Shown piece by piece: positions 54,022 through 60,601 of a DNA stretch of 64,000 nucleotides; within the stretch, counting starts at the first letter, position 1; each line of letters begins with the position of its first letter. The notes below the pieces were generated by a model. The model did not search any database, was not told the origin of the DNA, and was given only the letters and a program-made list of their open reading frames with translations. Location of the stretch: the NCBI RefSeq assembly GCF_024171605.1, contig NZ_JALKAA010000001.1, positions 558,001 to 622,000 on the forward strand. The letters run 5' to 3'. Made by a program: the position numbers and the translations under genes. The DNA comes from Pontibacter sp. HSC-36F09 (GTDB taxonomy: Bacteria > Bacteroidota > Bacteroidia > Cytophagales > Hymenobacteraceae).

Positions 54022-54768
54022 TTATAGTTTACTGTTGAGTAGCGGAAGTTCCAGGGCCTTTACCAGATACTTCGAGCAGAGCACCTTCTGCAGGTTGGCA
54101 ATGTGCTTCAGGCTGTGCGTATCAGAGCCCAGAAAATCAACCAGACCGGCATCAATTAGTTTTTCGATGATCATTTTGGCGCCCGGCGAGTAATAGCCCG
54201 TAAGCGAGTTGAGGTTTGGTTGTAACAGCACACCCTGCTCCCGGAGCCCTACCAGATCATCGAACTTACCATAGAAATAGGTATAGCGCTCGGGATGCGC
54301 CAGCACCGGCTTGTAGCCCAGCGACTGCATCCGGAAAATGGCTTCGCGCAGGTTGAGCGGCTCGTTCAGGAAAGAGGTCTCGAACAGCAGGTAGTTGTCA
54401 CCGAATGTGAGCAGTTCCTCGTTGTCCTCCAGCTTCTGCAGCAGGGCTTCGTCCAGGTAGTGCTCGGCGGCACAAGCCAGCTCCATCTCTATACCTTCAG
54501 CCGTGACGGCATCCTGCAGCACTTTCAATTGCATGCGAATAATCTCGGGCGTGTTGCGGTAGAAATCGCTCATGATGTGGGGCGTCATGATCAGCTTGCG
54601 GTAACCCATCTCCTGCATACCGCGCACCAGTTCCAGCGACTGCTCCAGGGTGGCGGCGCCGTCGTCTATACCTGGCAGTATGTGCGAATGCATGTCCACG
54701 CCGAGTATACCCAGCGACTCAACCTGCATTTCCTCCTTGCCAAACAGATTCTGGAAAAACTTTATCAT
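54022..54768 (-). CDS. Tyrosine-protein phosphatase, CpsB/YwqE type
   Basis: This 248-residue PHP-fold phosphatase has the metal motifs DMHSHILPGIDDGA (near 25), MTPHI, HPERYTY and GSDTHSLKH. It matches CpsB/CapC/YwqE phosphatases, which dephosphorylate tyrosine kinases that control polysaccharide export. No kinase or capsule gene is adjacent in the window. The N-terminus is short and cytoplasmic. It shares a divergent upstream region with the acyl-CoA dehydrogenase gene. Confidence 0.9.
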   Translation of the reverse strand: MIKFFQNLFGKEEMQVESLGILGVDMHSHILPGIDDGAATLEQSLELVRGMQEMGYRKLIMTPHIMSDFYRNTPEIIRMQLKVLQDAVTAEGIEMELACAAEHYLDEALLQKLEDNEELLTFGDNYLLFETSFLNEPLNLREAIFRMQSLGYKPVLAHPERYTYFYGKFDDLVGLREQGVLLQPNLNSLTGYYSPGAKMIIEKLIDAGLVDFLGSDTHSLKHIANLQKVLCSKYLVKALELPLLNSKL

Positions 54769-55007
54769 TGGCTCTATTCAACCGTATGTACACGGCACAA
54801 AACACAAACGTTGCCAAACACGGCAACGCAACATCAAAATAACGCAAATATTATCCGCTATCAAAATAAACGCAGCCCGTTTGGATTTAATATAAGACCA
54901 GGGAGCGCAGCCGTCAAATTACTGATTTTTATACGACACTGAAAGCAGTCAGCAAGAAAATCATGGCTGGCGTTCAAACATTAACTAAATGAAACTAAAA
55001 CACCGAA
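54769..55007 (+). other. Divergent intergenic region
   Basis: This AT-rich spacer is part of a 328-bp gap between the phosphatase and acyl-CoA dehydrogenase genes. I see no coding sequence in it. The acyl-CoA dehydrogenase promoter is at its right end; the phosphatase promoter was not identified. Confidence 0.4.
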
Positions 55008-55038
55008 TTTGGCAATCAGGCTAATTTACTTAGCTTTG
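55008..55038 (+). promoter_or_regulatory. Consensus promoter of the acyl-CoA dehydrogenase gene
   Basis: TTTG (55008-55011) is followed after exactly 19 nt by TAGCTTTG (55031-55038), matching TTTG-N19-TAnnTTTG perfectly, about 58 nt before the start codon. Confidence 0.8.
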
Positions 55039-55096
55039 TAAACCCTTTATTCGTTTATCAGTTTAATACACGCGACTTTATAACATCTAAACTTAA

Positions 55097-56236
55097 ATGG
55101 AATTTAACTACACAGAAAACCAGCGCATGATTGCCGATATGATCCGGGACTTCGGAGCCAAGCACATCAAACCAAAAATGATGGAGTGGGACGAGAGTCA
55201 GGAGTTTCCGGTGGAAGTGTTCAAGAAGCTGGGCGAACTGGGCCTGATGGGCGTGTTGGTACCAACCGAGTACGGCGGCTCCGGCTTTGGCTACCTGGAA
55301 TATGTAACGGCTATCGCGGAGCTGTCTAAGATCGATGGTTCTATTGGCCTGTCCATGGCGGCGCACAACTCCCTTTGCACCGGCCATATTCTGCAATTCG
55401 GTAACGAGGCGCAGAAAAAACAATACCTGCCTAAACTGGCTACTGCCGAGTGGATCGGTGCCTGGGGCCTGACGGAGCCTAATACAGGTTCTGATGCGGG
55501 CAACATGCGTACCGTGGCCGTGCAGGACGGCGACTACTGGGTGATCAACGGTGCCAAGAACTTTATCACGCACGGCAAGAGCGGCAACGTGGCTGTCGTG
55601 ATCGTGCGCACCGGCGAAGTAGGCGACTCCCATGGCATGACGGCTTTTATCATCGAGAAAGGCACACCGGGCTTCAGCGCAGGTCGCAAGGAAGACAAGC
55701 TGGGTATGCGTGCCTCCGAAACCACAGAACTGATCTTCGAAGATTGCCGCGTGCACAAAGACCAGATGCTGGGTAATGTAGGCGAAGGCTTTATTCAGGC
55801 CATGAAAGTGCTCGACGGTGGTCGTATCTCTATCGCGGCGCTTTCGCTAGGTATAGCACAGGGCGCTTTTGAGGCGGCTTTGGCTTACTCTCAGGAGCGC
55901 AGCCAGTTCAACAAACCGATCTCCAGCTTTCAGGGCATTTCCTTCAAGCTGGCCGACATGGCGACGGAGATTGAAGCGGCTTCTCTCCTCACCTACCAGG
56001 CAGCCGATATGAAGAACCGCGGCCTGAACGTGAACAAGGAGTCAGCTATGGCAAAACTGTATGCCTCTGAGGTATCGGTGCGGGTAGCGAACGAAGGTGT
56101 GCAGATCTTTGGCGGCTACGGCTTCACGAAAGACTACCCGGCTGAGAAGTATTACCGCGATGCCAAGCTGTGCACTATCGGCGAGGGAACAAGCGAGATT
56201 CAGAAACTGGTTATCTCCAGAGCCATCCTGAAATAG
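55097..56236 (+). CDS. Acyl-CoA dehydrogenase
   Basis: This 379-residue flavoenzyme of the short/medium-chain acyl-CoA dehydrogenase type oxidises acyl-CoA to enoyl-CoA. The FAD-binding motif GLTEPNTGSDAGNM, the WVINGAKNFITHG segment, the QIFGGYGFTKDYPAEKYYRD region and the catalytic Glu in IGEGTSEIQKL are present. Length is typical. It is transcribed from a consensus promoter and ends just upstream of rpsU. The chain-length preference cannot be read from sequence. Confidence 0.95.
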   Translation: MEFNYTENQRMIADMIRDFGAKHIKPKMMEWDESQEFPVEVFKKLGELGLMGVLVPTEYGGSGFGYLEYVTAIAELSKIDGSIGLSMAAHNSLCTGHILQFGNEAQKKQYLPKLATAEWIGAWGLTEPNTGSDAGNMRTVAVQDGDYWVINGAKNFITHGKSGNVAVVIVRTGEVGDSHGMTAFIIEKGTPGFSAGRKEDKLGMRASETTELIFEDCRVHKDQMLGNVGEGFIQAMKVLDGGRISIAALSLGIAQGAFEAALAYSQERSQFNKPISSFQGISFKLADMATEIEAASLLTYQAADMKNRGLNVNKESAMAKLYASEVSVRVANEGVQIFGGYGFTKDYPAEKYYRDAKLCTIGEGTSEIQKLVISRAILK

Positions 56237-56332
56237 GTTGGCAATCAAAAGTGTTTTAACTTGCACGCAAGCTGGTTTTGGCTGTGCCTGCAACACTTTT
56301 GCATGGTCCGCGGAATTATTTTCGTCAAACTA

Positions 56333-56364
56333 TTGATTTTTAAGTAAAACATTAACTAAATTTG
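56333..56364 (+). promoter_or_regulatory. Promoter of rpsU
   Basis: TTG (56333-56335) and TAAATTTG (56357-56364), 21 nt apart, match the Bacteroidota pattern. A GA-rich leader follows before the rpsU ATG at 56398. Confidence 0.7.
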
Positions 56365-56397
56365 CATCCCTAAATATCAGAAGAAGCGAGGAAAAAC

Positions 56398-56592
56398 ATG
56401 ATTATTGTAAACGTAAAAGATAACGAGTCTGTAGACCGTGCCCTGAAGAGATTCAAGAAGAAATTTGAAAGAACTGGTGTTCTGAAAGAACTGAGAGCGA
56501 GAACGTTCTTCGAGAAACCATCTGTTTCTAAGAGAAAGCAAAAAGAAAGAGCGAGATATAAGCAGCAGCTTTTCGCTAACGAAAACTACTAG
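56398..56592 (+). CDS. rpsU: 30S ribosomal protein S21
   Basis: S21 (64 residues) is a small basic ribosomal protein involved in translation initiation. The start MIIVNVKDNESVDRALKRFK and the basic C-terminus (KRKQKERARYKQQ) are typical of Bacteroidota S21. It begins the rpsU-xerC-hpf order. Confidence 0.97.
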   Translation: MIIVNVKDNESVDRALKRFKKKFERTGVLKELRARTFFEKPSVSKRKQKERARYKQQLFANENY

Positions 56593-56618
56593 TCTTTCTT
56601 TAAAGATATTTTATTTTT

Positions 56619-56670
56619 CCATACCTTGGTATAAATGGCAGGCACCCCTGTCTTTTACACCAAGGTATGG
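56619..56670 (+). promoter_or_regulatory. Inverted repeat overlapping the xerC start codon
   Basis: CCATACCTTGGT (56619-56630) and ACCAAGGTATGG (56659-56670) form a perfect 12-bp inverted repeat with a 28-nt spacer. The second arm contains the xerC ATG (56667-56669). A hairpin here could hide the start, or the repeat could bind a regulator or recombinase. The structure is seen; the role is inferred. Confidence 0.6.
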
Positions 56671-57545
56671 AATTATTTTTTAAGTATCTCGAATACGAGA
56701 AGCGGTATAGTCCGCATACGCTTACCTCTTACCACACCGATCTGGGCCAGTTCGCGCAGTACCTGCAGAACACCTATCAGATCACCGATCCCGCCGAGGC
56801 AGACCATGCCATCATCCGGTCGTGGATCCTGACCCTTGTGCACAAAAACCTGGAGGCCCGTTCTGTTAACCGCAAGATCGCCTGCCTCCGCTCCTACTAT
56901 AAATTCCTGTTGGGCCAGCAGCGCATCAGCGCCAACCCGATGCTGCGCATCAAGGCACCTAAAGTGTCGAAGAAGCTGCCCGCCTTTGTACCGGAAGAGC
57001 CTTTCAATAATTTTCTGGACACCTTTACCTTCGAAGACACCTTTGAAGGGCAGCGCGACCGCCTGATACTAGAGTTCTTGTACGGGACCGGTATGCGACT
57101 TGCCGAACTCATAGGTATAGCGCACGAAGACGTGGACCTGCATGCCAAAACCGTGCGTGTGCTGGGCAAAGGAAACAAGGCACGCATCATCCCCCTAAAC
57201 GACACGCTCGTCCATTCCATCAGGCAATATCTGGAGCACAAGAAAAGCCTGTTTGGCAATAACAATTCGGAAAGGCTGCTCGTTACTAATAAAGAACGAC
57301 CTCTCTATCCGAAGTTCGTTTACCGTGTCGCTAAAAAGTACATCAGCTTGGTTACCACTTCTGAACATAACAGCCCACATGTGCTGCGACACTCCTTCGC
57401 TACTCATCTGCTGAACAACGGCGCTGATCTCAATGCCATCAAAGACTTGCTGGGGCATGCCAGCCTGGCTGCCACACAGGTATACACACACAATTCAATA
57501 GAGAAGCTGAAATCGATTTTCGAGAAGGCTCATCCAAAAGCATAA
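56667..57545 (+). CDS. xerC: Tyrosine recombinase, XerC/XerD type
   Basis: This 292-residue site-specific recombinase has an N-terminal SAM-like domain (MELFFKYLEYEKRYSPHTLT) and the full catalytic set: Arg144 (GTGMRLAE), Lys168 (GKGNKARI), His238 and Arg241 (PHVLRHSFATHL), His264 (LLGHASLAAT) and Tyr273 (VYTH). Size and position between rpsU and hpf match the chromosomal Xer recombinase of Bacteroidota, which resolves chromosome dimers at dif. Whether it is the C or D partner is not decided. Its ATG lies within a 12-bp inverted repeat. Confidence 0.9.
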   Translation: MELFFKYLEYEKRYSPHTLTSYHTDLGQFAQYLQNTYQITDPAEADHAIIRSWILTLVHKNLEARSVNRKIACLRSYYKFLLGQQRISANPMLRIKAPKVSKKLPAFVPEEPFNNFLDTFTFEDTFEGQRDRLILEFLYGTGMRLAELIGIAHEDVDLHAKTVRVLGKGNKARIIPLNDTLVHSIRQYLEHKKSLFGNNNSERLLVTNKERPLYPKFVYRVAKKYISLVTTSEHNSPHVLRHSFATHLLNNGADLNAIKDLLGHASLAATQVYTHNSIEKLKSIFEKAHPKA

Positions 57546-57569
57546 GTTTAACCATAAAATGTTACGATT

Positions 57570-57869
57570 ATGAAGCTACAGATGCATTCTATCCACTTCG
57601 AGGCTGACAGACAGCTGACCGATTTCATCCAGCAGAAAGTAGATAAACTGGAAACATTCTACGACCGCGTTGTAGAGGGCGAGGTGTTTCTTAAACATAA
57701 CAACAATGACGGAACAGATAATAAGACTGTAGAGATAAAGCTTTACGTACCGGGCTCCACCCTGTTCGCCAAAGAAGATGCAACCTCTTTCGAAGCAGCA
57801 GCTGACGCAGCAGTAGAGGCCATGCGCCGTCAACTTAAAAGATTCAAGCAAAAGCAAATGGCACACTAA
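57570..57869 (+). CDS. hpf: Short-form ribosome hibernation-promoting factor (HPF/RaiA)
   Basis: This 99-residue protein matches the short-form HPF/RaiA family, which binds the 30S subunit and inactivates ribosomes under stress. The typical start MKLQMHSIHFEADRQLTDFI, the central GEVFLKHNNNDGTDNK and the basic C-terminus (MRRQLKRFKQKQ) are present. It follows xerC by 24 bp and is followed by a strong terminator shared with metK. Confidence 0.93.
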   Translation: MKLQMHSIHFEADRQLTDFIQQKVDKLETFYDRVVEGEVFLKHNNNDGTDNKTVEIKLYVPGSTLFAKEDATSFEAAADAAVEAMRRQLKRFKQKQMAH

Positions 57870-57885
57870 GCCAGTTTGAACTTTG

Positions 57886-57904
57886 CTATACCTGGACAGG
57901 TATA
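57886..57904. repeat. Inverted pair of the dispersed word beside the hpf/metK terminator
   Basis: CTATACCTG (57886-57894), two bases, then CAGGTATA (57897-57904) form an 8-bp inverted repeat of the dispersed word just before the terminator stem. Confidence 0.75.
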
Positions 57905-57905
57905 T

Positions 57906-57941
57906 AAAAAAGGCCTGCTGATTGCTCAGCAGGCCTTTTTT
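57906..57941. terminator. Bidirectional terminator between hpf and metK
   Basis: A perfect 16-bp inverted repeat (57906-57921 and 57926-57941) with A6/T6 ends and a TTGC loop shares the inner sequence GCTGATTGCTCAGC with the frr/nadD terminator. Confidence 0.93.
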
Positions 57942-57963
57942 ATAGCACAAGGTATAAGGACGG

Positions 57964-59268
57964 TTACAAACCGAACTCTGCCTTGATCTTGTCTACGTAG
58001 TCGAGTTTCTCCCAGGTGAAGGTCTCGAACTCTTTCACTTCTTTGGTGCCATTTACAGAAACTTCTACCTGCTTCTTGCCCGGCGTTCTGCCCATGTGGC
58101 CGTAAGCCGCTGTCTCAGAGAAGATCGGGTTCTGCAGTCCAAAGCGTTGTACGATCGCGTAAGGGCGCATGTCGAACAGTTTGTTTACCTTCTCGGCAAT
58201 CTCACCATCACTCATCAGGTTACCGCTCGCATCCTTCACTTTGGTAGAGCCATAGGTGGTTACGTACAAACCAACCGGCTTGGCCACGCCAATGGCGTAA
58301 GCGACTTGTACCAGCACCTGATCGGCTACGCCGGCCGCCACCAGGTTCTTGGCGATGTGACGCGTGGCATACGCTGCAGAACGGTCTACTTTAGAGGAGT
58401 CCTTACCCGAGAAAGCACCACCACCATGGGCACCTTTACCTCCGTAGGTATCCACGATGATCTTACGACCGGTCAGGCCAGTGTCGCCGTGTGGGCCACC
58501 GATCACGAACTTGCCGGTTGGATTGATGTGGTAAGTAATTTCGTTATTGAACAACTTCTGGATGCGCTCCGGCAACTGCTTCAGCACACGTGGCATCAGG
58601 ATGCTGTCTACATCTTCTTTAATCTTAGCTACCATCTGCTTCTCAGCTGCTAACTTGGCGTCATTGCTGTCAGTTTCAGGAAGCACAAACTCATCATGCT
58701 GGGTCGAAATCACGATCGTATCGATCTCCTCCGGCACGTGGTTATCGCTGTAGCGAATGGTCACCTGTGATTTGGCATCCGGACGCAGGTACGTCATCTC
58801 CTTGCCTTCTTTGCGGATGGCAGAGAGTTCCTCCAGCAACAGGTGCGAAATGCTCAGTGCCAACGGCATGTAGTTGTCCGTTTCGTTGGTGGCATAGCCA
58901 AACATCATCCCCTGGTCGCCGGCACCCTGGTCTTCAGGGTTGGTGCGCTCCACGCCTTGGTTGATGTCCGGGGACTGCTCATGTATAGCCGATATCACAC
59001 CACAGGCGTCGGCGTCGAACATATATTCTGATTTGGTATAGCCTATACGCTTTATCACGTCGCGGGCAATCTTCTGCACATCGACGTATGCTTCTGTCTT
59101 CACTTCGCCGCTCAGCACAACAAGCCCTGTCGTAACCAGCGTTTCGCAAGCCACTTTAGACTGTGGGTCCTGCTTTAAAAATGCATCTAAGAGGGCATCA
59201 GAAATCTGATCCGCTACTTTATCCGGATGTCCTTCTGATACAGACTCGGATGTGAACAAATATGGCAT
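57964..59268 (-). CDS. metK: S-adenosylmethionine synthetase
   Basis: MetK (434 residues) makes S-adenosylmethionine from methionine and ATP. I chose the ATG at 59268 ([20 protein letters not shown]), the universal N-terminus. The GHPDK motif, the nucleotide motif [10 protein letters not shown] (near residue 130) and the second conserved region [19 protein letters not shown] are present. The longer frame adds 20 residues with no conservation. Together with ahcY it supplies the methylation cycle. Confidence 0.98.
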   Translation of the reverse strand: MPYLFTSESVSEGHPDKVADQISDALLDAFLKQDPQSKVACETLVTTGLVVLSGEVKTEAYVDVQKIARDVIKRIGYTKSEYMFDADACGVISAIHEQSPDINQGVERTNPEDQGAGDQGMMFGYATNETDNYMPLALSISHLLLEELSAIRKEGKEMTYLRPDAKSQVTIRYSDNHVPEEIDTIVISTQHDEFVLPETDSNDAKLAAEKQMVAKIKEDVDSILMPRVLKQLPERIQKLFNNEITYHINPTGKFVIGGPHGDTGLTGRKIIVDTYGGKGAHGGGAFSGKDSSKVDRSAAYATRHIAKNLVAAGVADQVLVQVAYAIGVAKPVGLYVTTYGSTKVKDASGNLMSDGEIAEKVNKLFDMRPYAIVQRFGLQNPIFSETAAYGHMGRTPGKKQVEVSVNGTKEVKEFETFTWEKLDYVDKIKAEFGL

Positions 59269-59577
59269 CTCAATGATGGGTTTAGGTACAAAGTATAAAC
59301 CAACTGCCAGAAACGACAGCGATTGCAAAGCTACAGCAATTCCGTCACAATAAAAACGATCATTTACACAGGGTATACTTGTATTTAAAATCTAATTTGA
59401 TACGCCAACCTTATCCCCTCAGAATTGTATATAACAGATAAAAACCAGTCGCCCTGCAGCATAGCCCTTGTCAGTCAAAAGATACTTACAGGGCATGGCA
59501 ACTAAACAAAAGCTATACAAAACCTTTTATATATAGCCCCGTTTCATTCATTAAAATTGCACATTTAAGACTCAACG
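59269..59577 (-). other. Divergent intergenic region upstream of metK
   Basis: This 309-bp AT-rich region lies between metK and the PAP2 gene. I looked for a SAM riboswitch and saw no recognisable aptamer. On the minus strand near 59289-59297 TATACTTTG resembles a promoter element but with the wrong internal spacing. There is no coding sequence. Confidence 0.45.
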
Positions 59578-60399
59578 ATGAAAAAATATATTCTGATGAT
59601 ATGGTGCCTGGCCATGACAGCACAGGTCAGCCTGGCCCAAAACGACTCTCCCTACAGAACCAAATTTACGGTAGACGCCCCCATCACGGTGGCAGGTATG
59701 GGCCTCAGCTATTACGGTCTCACCCGCATGCAGGACAAAGACGGGCTTACAGAAGAGCAGATCGCCAACCTGAACAAAAACCAGGTCAACAGCTTTGACC
59801 GCTTTTCTGCTGGCTGGGACTCCGACCAGGCCAAGAAAGTAAGTGACATCCCATTCTACGGCTCTTTTGCGCTTCCGCTCGTCCTGACGGCTTTTGATGA
59901 CGATGTGCGCAGCAACGCAGGTCAGGTATTTGGCATGTATGTGCAGACCATGGCCATAACCGGTGCCCTGTTCACGATGTCGAGTGGCCTTAACCCAAGA
60001 ACAAGGCCCCTGGTCTATAGTCCGGATGTAGAGATAGGAGATAAAATGCGTGCCAATGCCCGTAACTCCTTTTATGCCGGGCACACGACGGCGGCAGCGG
60101 CGGCTTCTTTCTTCTTTGCCAAAGTGTTCCATGACTTCAACCCCGACTCGCCTGCCCGTACCTATGTGTGGTTAGGAGCGGCCGCCGTACCTGCTACCGT
60201 AGGCTACCTGCGTCTGCGAGCCGGCAAGCACTTCCTCAGCGATAACCTGCTGGGTTACGCAATCGGCTCGGCTGTTGGTATTCTGGTGCCACAACTACAC
60301 AAAAAGTCAAATAACAGCGGCCTTTCGTTAAGCCCAACTATTATTCCAACGTTTACCGGCTCAGCCTCGCAGGGGGCTAACCTGAGCTATACCTTCTAA
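59578..60399 (+). CDS. PAP2-family phosphatase
   Basis: This 273-residue protein has a signal peptide (MKKYILMIWCLAMTAQVSLA) and a PAP2 acid-phosphatase core. The family motifs read SSGLNPRTRPL, NSFYAGHTTAAAAASF and RLRAGKHFLSDNLLGYAIG, with the catalytic His residues in AGHTT and GKHFLSD. The second motif has YAGH instead of the usual PSGH. Envelope lipid-phosphate or undecaprenyl-pyrophosphate dephosphorylation is the usual role. An inverted word pair spans the stop codon. Confidence 0.85.
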   Translation: MKKYILMIWCLAMTAQVSLAQNDSPYRTKFTVDAPITVAGMGLSYYGLTRMQDKDGLTEEQIANLNKNQVNSFDRFSAGWDSDQAKKVSDIPFYGSFALPLVLTAFDDDVRSNAGQVFGMYVQTMAITGALFTMSSGLNPRTRPLVYSPDVEIGDKMRANARNSFYAGHTTAAAAASFFFAKVFHDFNPDSPARTYVWLGAAAVPATVGYLRLRAGKHFLSDNLLGYAIGSAVGILVPQLHKKSNNSGLSLSPTIIPTFTGSASQGANLSYTF

Positions 60400-60411
60400 G
60401 CTGAGGTATAG
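60387..60411. repeat. Inverted pair of the dispersed word spanning the PAP2 stop codon
   Basis: CTATACCT (60387-60394) and AGGTATAG (60404-60411), separated by nine bases that include the PAP2 stop, form an 8-bp hairpin made only of the word. Confidence 0.8.
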
Positions 60412-60546
60412 GGACCGCCCTATCCATTATACCTCTCTTGCTAAAATCAATCCTGACTTTTAGTTGCCAGGAGCAGGAGGTAATACAAGCAACCCAGTTG
60501 GTTTGCAACTTCAGGTATAGCACTGTTTTCTTTAATAAGCGATATA

Positions 60547-60583
60547 AAAAAAGCGCCCGGTATAAACTGCCGGGCGCTTTTTT
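60547..60583. terminator. Bidirectional terminator between PAP2 and S9 peptidase genes
   Basis: A perfect 14-bp inverted repeat AAAAAAGCGCCCGG/CCGGGCGCTTTTTT (60547-60560 and 60570-60583) serves both converging genes. Confidence 0.92.
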
Positions 60584-60601
60584 ATTAACTGGAGGTGAGT
60601 T

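Noticed and set aside
56619..56670. Inverted repeat upstream of xerC as the dif site
   Set aside because: The arms are 28 nt apart, far from the 6-8 bp spacing of dif-type sites, and the sequence does not resemble known dif arms.
56667..57545. Tyrosine recombinase as the integrase of a mobile element
   Set aside because: It lies between rpsU and hpf, a chromosomal Xer setting, and there are no flanking repeats, cargo genes or tRNA-associated attachment site.
59269..59577. SAM riboswitch upstream of metK
   Set aside because: No recognisable aptamer sequence or matching stems were found in the minus-strand leader.
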